DNA of 8,747 nucleotides. Origin: Paenibacillus sp. UBA6285. Its GTDB lineage: Bacteria > Bacillota > Bacilli > Paenibacillales > Paenibacillaceae. Each line of letters starts with the position of its first letter. The first letter of the stretch is position 1. The notes under the pieces are model-generated. The model saw nothing but the letters and a program-made list of their open reading frames with translations, made no database searches and was not told the origin of the DNA. Below are positions 4,768 through 8,747 of this stretch, piece by piece. The translations under genes and the position numbers were made by a program. The stretch is taken from the NCBI GenBank assembly GCA_002438345.1, contig DJUJ01000183.1:11885-20631 (forward strand), read 5' to 3'.

Positions 4768-6294
4768 ATGGCGATTGTTATCTATCCGCCAACTATAGAC
4801 TGGGAATATATGAGACAGCGGCCGCAGCATATAATGAGCATGTTCGCAAGCCACGGTTTCCCTGTCCTTTATTTTAACAAGCAAAATAAGGAAGGACCTG
4901 TCTTGTATAAAGCGGCACCCAATTTATATGTGGTTAACCATTTTGAATTCTTCATGCAGGTTTTATTTCCCCTTCTGAACGGTGAGAAGAAGCTGTATTG
5001 GTCCTCTTGGAGTAAAATGCTGGGGATTGCCTCCCACTTTCAGCCGGACACGATCATCTACGACTGTGTTGATGATTTCCCGGATTGGGAGACGGATGAG
5101 AAAAATTGGGTTCCTTTGGCTGATATGATCGTCTGTACGGCGGACCACTTGCAGCAAAAAATGCAGCAACAGGCCCCAGGCAAGCCCATAACTATGATTC
5201 GGAACGGCTGTGATTGGAACCATTTCTCCGCTGCAGTGTCGATGGAAACCCAGTCGCTTCATCCACTTTCACCAACTGCTGAATTTAAGATCGGATATAT
5301 AGGTGCCTGGGCCCCTTGGGTAGATGAGGAGCTAATACGGAAGGTAGCAAGTGCATTTCCCAACTCTCAAGTCATCATTGTCGGTCCGAAGTTGCGTGCG
5401 GACGGTGACCAGTTAGGGTCAAACGTATTTAATCTCGGGTATCGGAATTATGATGAGCTACCTCAAATCCTATCTTACTTGGACGTATGTATCATTCCGT
5501 TCCGCATCAATCGTATCACGGAGAGTACTAATCCCATTAAGGTATATGAATATCTGGCAGCGGGAAAACAAGTGGTTTCGACAAACCTTCCGGAAGTACG
5601 CAAGCTTCAGGCGTTCGTAAGCGTTGCTGACAACCACGACGAATTCATTGAAAGTGTCCGCTCTGTCCTTGAAAGCTCCAAGGAGGAGCGGTTCAGTTTA
5701 TCTCAGTTTGCCAGAGCTTTCAGCTGGGAGCAGCGGTTTGCACAAATTTATGCCATGCTGAAACAACATAGTCCCGATATTATTTCTCCATCTCCTACTC
5801 CGGCGAAGTTGTCGGGGTTGTTGGATGCCATGGCGAAGGGCTACGTGTCCAGCCTAATTCCTCTTGTGCACGGCACGGTAAATTCCTATTATGAGACAAA
5901 AGTACTCGTAGATGATTATCCCATGATTGGTAAGCTGCCTAGGGGAGAATACCAATGCTTTTTGCAGATAGAATCTGGCGTAACTTTGCCGATTTTTGAA
6001 AGAGCATATCTGGAATTTGAGTGTTCTGCTCAGCATGCTGCCACAATGGATATTATCGTTCAAGTAGGAATCAGCAGCATAACATGTGACCGCCGGCAGC
6101 TGACGTTCCGCAATAAGCCTGCTAGTAAGCCTTGTATAGTTTGCAAATACTCGGATTATGTCAGCGGAACGATATCAGTCGAGGTGACCTCCATTCTGCA
6201 GGGCGGATCTCTTGTAAGCTTTCATCTTAGTACATTGCAACCGCAGCTGATCGGTATTCAAAAGCCTAGATTGACACTAATATCTCAGTCGTAA
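4768..6294 (+). CDS. GT-B glycosyltransferase with C-terminal extension
   Basis: 508-residue cytosolic glycosyltransferase that should transfer a sugar from a nucleotide donor; donor and acceptor are not predictable. The N-terminal Rossmann domain starts AIVIYPPTIDWEYMRQRPQH (2-21) and includes IIYDCVDDFPDW (96-107). The C-terminal nucleotide-binding domain shows KIGYIGAWAPWVD (174-186), VIIVGP (202-207), and TNPIKVYEYLAAGKQVVST (254-272), with Glu261 at the conserved donor-sugar position. The GT core ends near 335. Residues 345-508 form an extra beta-rich region (GEYQCFLQIESG, ERAYLEFECSA) absent from the paralog at 7310-8311 and not confidently identified. ATG at 4768 follows AAGGTGA (4752-4758). 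It is first in a two-gene operon with the pyruvyl transferase-like gene 13 bases downstream. No convincing promoter is seen; TATAAT at 4707-4712 lacks a spaced -35. Confidence 0.85.
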   Translation: MAIVIYPPTIDWEYMRQRPQHIMSMFASHGFPVLYFNKQNKEGPVLYKAAPNLYVVNHFEFFMQVLFPLLNGEKKLYWSSWSKMLGIASHFQPDTIIYDCVDDFPDWETDEKNWVPLADMIVCTADHLQQKMQQQAPGKPITMIRNGCDWNHFSAAVSMETQSLHPLSPTAEFKIGYIGAWAPWVDEELIRKVASAFPNSQVIIVGPKLRADGDQLGSNVFNLGYRNYDELPQILSYLDVCIIPFRINRITESTNPIKVYEYLAAGKQVVSTNLPEVRKLQAFVSVADNHDEFIESVRSVLESSKEERFSLSQFARAFSWEQRFAQIYAMLKQHSPDIISPSPTPAKLSGLLDAMAKGYVSSLIPLVHGTVNSYYETKVLVDDYPMIGKLPRGEYQCFLQIESGVTLPIFERAYLEFECSAQHAATMDIIVQVGISSITCDRRQLTFRNKPASKPCIVCKYSDYVSGTISVEVTSILQGGSLVSFHLSTLQPQLIGIQKPRLTLISQS

Positions 6295-6307
6295 GGAGGC
6301 AACCCCC

Positions 6308-7309
6308 TTGAATATTTGTGTGTGTGGTTATTACGGGTACGGTAATTTCGGTGACGAACTGTTTCTTCAAACCCTGTCAGGACAATTTCCGGAGGATCAA
6401 GTATTTCCCTACACGCCTCAGGTTGATATAAGCCAGGTGGATGCAGTGATTATTGGTGGTGGCGATTTAGTTACCCCTTACCATTACAATAATTATTACT
6501 TCCCGCCCGCTCTCTCCGACCTACCTACATGGGTGTATGGTGTAGGGTTCGTTGATTTCTACCCAGAGGAGACATGGCCGGTAGAAGAAGTGCAGCAGTA
6601 CAGAGAGCGTCTACAGCAAACCCAAGGACTCTACTTGAGGGATAAGTGGTCTGCGGAAATTGCTGAAAAGTATCAGTTCCACTCTATGGTTAAAGTTGTA
6701 CCTGATATAGCATTCAGCTACAAAGAACCTCATTACCCTTTCCGCTTCTCCACAGACCGAGAGGTTATCGGAGTTTGTGTGTTTTCATATGAAGATTTTC
6801 CAATGAAAACGATGCTTAAGCTGCTGGCAGATTTGTCTCGCGAGGAATATCACCTTGTCCTTATTCCTGTAGTACATCATATGGGTAATCCTTACAACGA
6901 TTCACCCGTTTGTTCCCGGATCCAGGAGGAATTGTTGGCCGACAACCCCTTAGCAGAAATCTTTATTGCAAATGTCATGACGGATTTAAACATGACATAT
7001 CAATACATCCAATCGGTAGATTACCTAATCTCATTCAAGCTGCATCCGGCTTTGGTGGCGTTACGTGGAGGGATTCCCGTGTTGTGCCTAAGCAAGATGG
7101 GAAAGGTTCGGAGCTTATTCCAATCACTTAATCTTGAACCATACACCATGGACTACGAAGCGCCGTTTCAGGACATTTCGGATCGAATGCAGAAGCTGCT
7201 GAAGGAAGGGAAAAAGGATGTAAGCAGAATTCTGCCCCTGATTCGGCAAAAGGAAGTGGAAGGAACGGAACAGCTTCGATTGCTGAAGGAACAACTTCAC
7301 AGAATCTAG
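6308..7309 (+). CDS. Polysaccharide pyruvyl transferase family protein (CsaB/WcaK-like)
   Basis: 333-residue member of the polysaccharide pyruvyl transferase family, whose members add ketal-linked pyruvate from phosphoenolpyruvate to sugars of surface polymers. Visible blocks: CGYYGYGNFGDELFL (6-20), VDAVIIGGGDLV (44-55), LRDKWSAEIAEKY (110-122), VPDIAFSY (131-138) and SFKLHPALVALRGGIPVL (242-259). In the last block the usual S.RLH is SFKLH, keeping His246 but with Lys for Arg. No signal peptide is visible. The start is TTG at 6308: AAGGAGG (6293-6299), overlapping the stop of the upstream glycosyltransferase gene, is eight bases away and no ATG is nearby. Tight coupling (13-base gap) implies the two enzymes act in one pathway. 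The stop codon directly touches that of the convergent gene. Family is confident; the actual transfer of pyruvate is inferred. Confidence 0.85.
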   Translation: MNICVCGYYGYGNFGDELFLQTLSGQFPEDQVFPYTPQVDISQVDAVIIGGGDLVTPYHYNNYYFPPALSDLPTWVYGVGFVDFYPEETWPVEEVQQYRERLQQTQGLYLRDKWSAEIAEKYQFHSMVKVVPDIAFSYKEPHYPFRFSTDREVIGVCVFSYEDFPMKTMLKLLADLSREEYHLVLIPVVHHMGNPYNDSPVCSRIQEELLADNPLAEIFIANVMTDLNMTYQYIQSVDYLISFKLHPALVALRGGIPVLCLSKMGKVRSLFQSLNLEPYTMDYEAPFQDISDRMQKLLKEGKKDVSRILPLIRQKEVEGTEQLRLLKEQLHRI

Positions 7310-8311
7310 CTAGAACACGAAAGCTTCAATTTCCTTTACTCTGTGTGTCCAGGTGTTCTGTAAAGCAAATTTACGCCGTGCTTCACAGTCTCCCGGATCT
7401 CTGAGACGCGAGGCTGCAAGCTTCAGAAAATTTTCCGGGCTTGACGCAACATCTACAAAGGGCTGCATGAGATGGCATTCCGGCAAGCCGGTACTTATCA
7501 CCGGTTTGCCGGCTGCCAAGTACTCATACGCCTTAATGGGGTTAGTGGCAAGGGTTACCGTGTTAAGAAGGAAAGGGATAAGACATACATCCAACAGGCG
7601 CAGGTAGCCTGGCAACTGATGGTGCGGTTTCATGCCAGAAAAATGTAGACCAGCTCGGGAAGGAAGAAATTTACGACCAAATTCCGGTCCGATGATGATG
7701 ACTCTAGCTTCACTTTGTTCTCTTGCCAGTCGTGTCACGAGCTTCGAATCAATCCAGGGAGCCCATGCTCCGATATATCCTAATGTAGGAACGGTTGGAA
7801 AATCTTCAGGCATTTGCTGATCATCCGGCTCACCTGGAAGATGAAGCCTCATGTCAGTATCATACGCATTGCGGATCAAAGCGAGCTTCTTATCTGGGTA
7901 TTGCCTGGTTATCCGACGGAACAATCGTTCCGAGGTACATATGATAGCATCAGCCGTAGCGGCCATGTCCCATTCGTAAGGGGCCCACTGCGGAAATTCA
8001 TCCACACAGTCATAAATAATTTTATCTGCTTGATAAGCTTGTAATGATAAGGACAACTGGGGAAGCGTGCACCAGACTATAACTGGTGCCGACTTTCTTT
8101 TTTGGATGTCCGGCCACTCAGCTTTCAGCCATCGCTCATGATGCTTTACGAGATAAAGACCGGGTGAAATTTCCTCAGGGGGGGCTTCTTCCTGCGTTTT
8201 ATTACAGTAATAAACCGTATGCCCGGCACGAGCCAGGTATTTCATCAGTTGTTGCGGACGTTGTTTCATCCACGACCAGTCAATCGTGGGAGGATATATG
8301 AAAATGGCCAT
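7310..8311 (-). CDS. GT-B glycosyltransferase, short paralog
   Basis: 333-residue cytosolic glycosyltransferase, clearly paralogous to the first 335 residues of the plus-strand gene at 4768-6294. Shared blocks: MAIFIYPPTIDWSWMKQRPQ (1-20), IIYDCVDEFPQW (98-109), LIRNAYD (145-151), LGYIGAWAPWID (177-188), VIIIGP (204-209), LLDVCLIPF (239-247) and TNPIKAYEYLAAGKPVIST (256-274), with Glu263 matching Glu261 of the paralog. It lacks the C-terminal extension. ATG at 8309-8311 is preferred over the TTG directly before it because the paralog also starts M-A-I; AAAGGA lies about nine bases upstream. It is convergent with the pyruvyl transferase-like gene, stop to stop with no base between. A perfect sigma-K-type -10 CATAAGATA (complement of 8354-8362) lies upstream without a clear -35. 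Confidence 0.85.
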   Translation of the reverse strand: MAIFIYPPTIDWSWMKQRPQQLMKYLARAGHTVYYCNKTQEEAPPEEISPGLYLVKHHERWLKAEWPDIQKRKSAPVIVWCTLPQLSLSLQAYQADKIIYDCVDEFPQWAPYEWDMAATADAIICTSERLFRRITRQYPDKKLALIRNAYDTDMRLHLPGEPDDQQMPEDFPTVPTLGYIGAWAPWIDSKLVTRLAREQSEARVIIIGPEFGRKFLPSRAGLHFSGMKPHHQLPGYLRLLDVCLIPFLLNTVTLATNPIKAYEYLAAGKPVISTGLPECHLMQPFVDVASSPENFLKLAASRLRDPGDCEARRKFALQNTWTHRVKEIEAFVF

Positions 8312-8340
8312 CAAAACACATCCTTTCTTTCAATTAATAT

Positions 8341-8379
8341 AGAATGCACTTCCTATCTTATGATGGAATACTGCATTCT
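8341..8379. promoter_or_regulatory. Inverted repeat in the divergent intergenic region
   Basis: AGAATGCA (8341-8348) and TGCATTCT (8372-8379) are perfect eight-base inverted arms 23 bases apart, about three helical turns centre to centre. They flank the candidate minus-strand -10 and lie just upstream of the plus-strand sigma-K-like promoter, so one dimeric or tetrameric regulator could serve both genes. Function is inference. Confidence 0.4.
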
Positions 8380-8381
8380 GC

Positions 8382-8409
8382 ACCAAGCCAAAAGAATACT
8401 CATAGGATG
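8382..8409 (+). promoter_or_regulatory. Sigma-K-like promoter of the right-edge gene
   Basis: AC at 8382-8383, a 17-base spacer, then CATAGGATG at 8401-8409. The mother-cell sigma-K consensus is AC-N17-CATANNNTA, so every fixed base but the last matches, with exact spacing. Transcription would start near 8415, about 43 bases before the ATG. This points to late-sporulation expression. Confidence 0.55.
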
Positions 8410-8457
8410 TAGAACTATTTTTAGAAGCCCATGTAAGTAGCATTGGGGGGGAGAACT

Positions 8458-8747
8458 ATGAATGTGCTTATTTTCTCAGATGAACGGAAATGGGAAGCAG
8501 ATCTGACTGCTTCCAGCGTGTACTCTATATTCCCAGCAGCCAATGTGTATACCGCCGATGAAAAGTGCAGAGAGGGTATCCAAGCTTGGATAGATAACTT
8601 ACCATATCCTTATTTGCTGACTGTGCGTGCCGGTACAAAACTCCTCCCGGCTTTTCGTAGTGAAGTAGAACGGGCTTTACAAAGCCTGCAACTGGAAACC
8701 TTGGGATGGATCATCTTCTCCGTATCTGAAGAAGGACCTTCCGTCTT
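8458..8747 (+). CDS. Unidentified protein of the glycosylation cluster, N-terminal part
   Basis: 96 complete codons are visible before the right edge. The start is ATG at 8458 after a purine-rich GGGGGGGAG (8445-8453). The protein opens MNVLIFSDERKWEADL and continues with alternating hydrophobic and charged stretches: SVYSIFPAANVYTADE (20-35), YPYLLTVRAGTKLLPAFRSE (50-69) and LETLGWIIFSV (79-89). The segment around YLLTVRAGTKLLPAF loosely resembles the YLLFLDADD..P.F block of GT-A (family 2) glycosyltransferases, but the Asp-rich metal-binding motif is not present, so a degenerate or different fold is equally possible. No signal peptide. A sigma-K-like promoter precedes it and the neighbouring minus-strand gene is a glycosyltransferase, so a role in late-sporulation surface modification is the best guess. 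Confidence 0.65.
   Translation, partial: MNVLIFSDERKWEADLTASSVYSIFPAANVYTADEKCREGIQAWIDNLPYPYLLTVRAGTKLLPAFRSEVERALQSLQLETLGWIIFSVSEEGPSV

Noticed and set aside
7353..8440. Several plus-strand ORFs of 62-84 codons opposite the short glycosyltransferase
   Set aside because: All lie antisense to a gene with clear homology and lack ribosome sites.

Overview
The window looks like a chromosomal stretch from a spore-forming Firmicute, most likely Paenibacillaceae (Paenibacillus or Brevibacillus type). The reasons are strong AGGAGG-type ribosome sites, TTG starts, MepB and CWC families typical of Bacilli, and a right half that reads as a spore-surface or cell-surface glycosylation locus with a sigma-K-like promoter. 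The genus is inference; no RNA gene or phylogenetic marker is present.

Left part (1-2200), all on the minus strand: the N-terminal part of a secreted alkaline phosphatase running off the left edge, with a possible Pho-box region in the 129-base gap upstream (678-806); an isoprenylcysteine methyltransferase-like (ICMT/PEMT) membrane protein with a near-consensus sigma-A promoter and a TetR-type operator over its transcription start; and a solitary MepB-family gene. The 217-base gap 1416-1632 holds the promoter, the operator and a weak hairpin.

Middle (2180-3800): a candidate 47-residue membrane peptide, a cysteine-rich CWC protein and a HAD-type 5'(3')-deoxyribonucleotidase, all on plus. The 419 bases 3382-3800 hold no intact gene. 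They contain a decayed IS3-family transposase end (minus strand), a strong plus-strand terminator inside that remnant, a 26-base palindrome, and a long hairpin terminator for the minus-strand gene that follows.

Right part (3801-8747): a minus-strand protein with a very basic N-terminus, four 32-residue tandem repeats and a small C-terminal domain. Divergent from it is a two-gene operon of a GT-B glycosyltransferase with a C-terminal extension and a polysaccharide pyruvyl transferase-family protein. A second glycosyltransferase, paralogous to the first, runs convergently and abuts the operon with no intergenic base. Divergent from that, behind a sigma-K-like promoter, is the start of a further gene that runs off the right edge. 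The 208-base gap 4560-4767 holds ribosome sites and only weak promoter candidates; the 146-base gap 8312-8457 holds the sigma-K-like promoter and an inverted repeat.

Proposed joint role (inference): the two glycosyltransferases and the pyruvyl transferase-like enzyme build a pyruvylated or otherwise acidic glycan late in sporulation, possibly on the repeat protein, whose repeats carry regularly spaced Thr and Ser residues.
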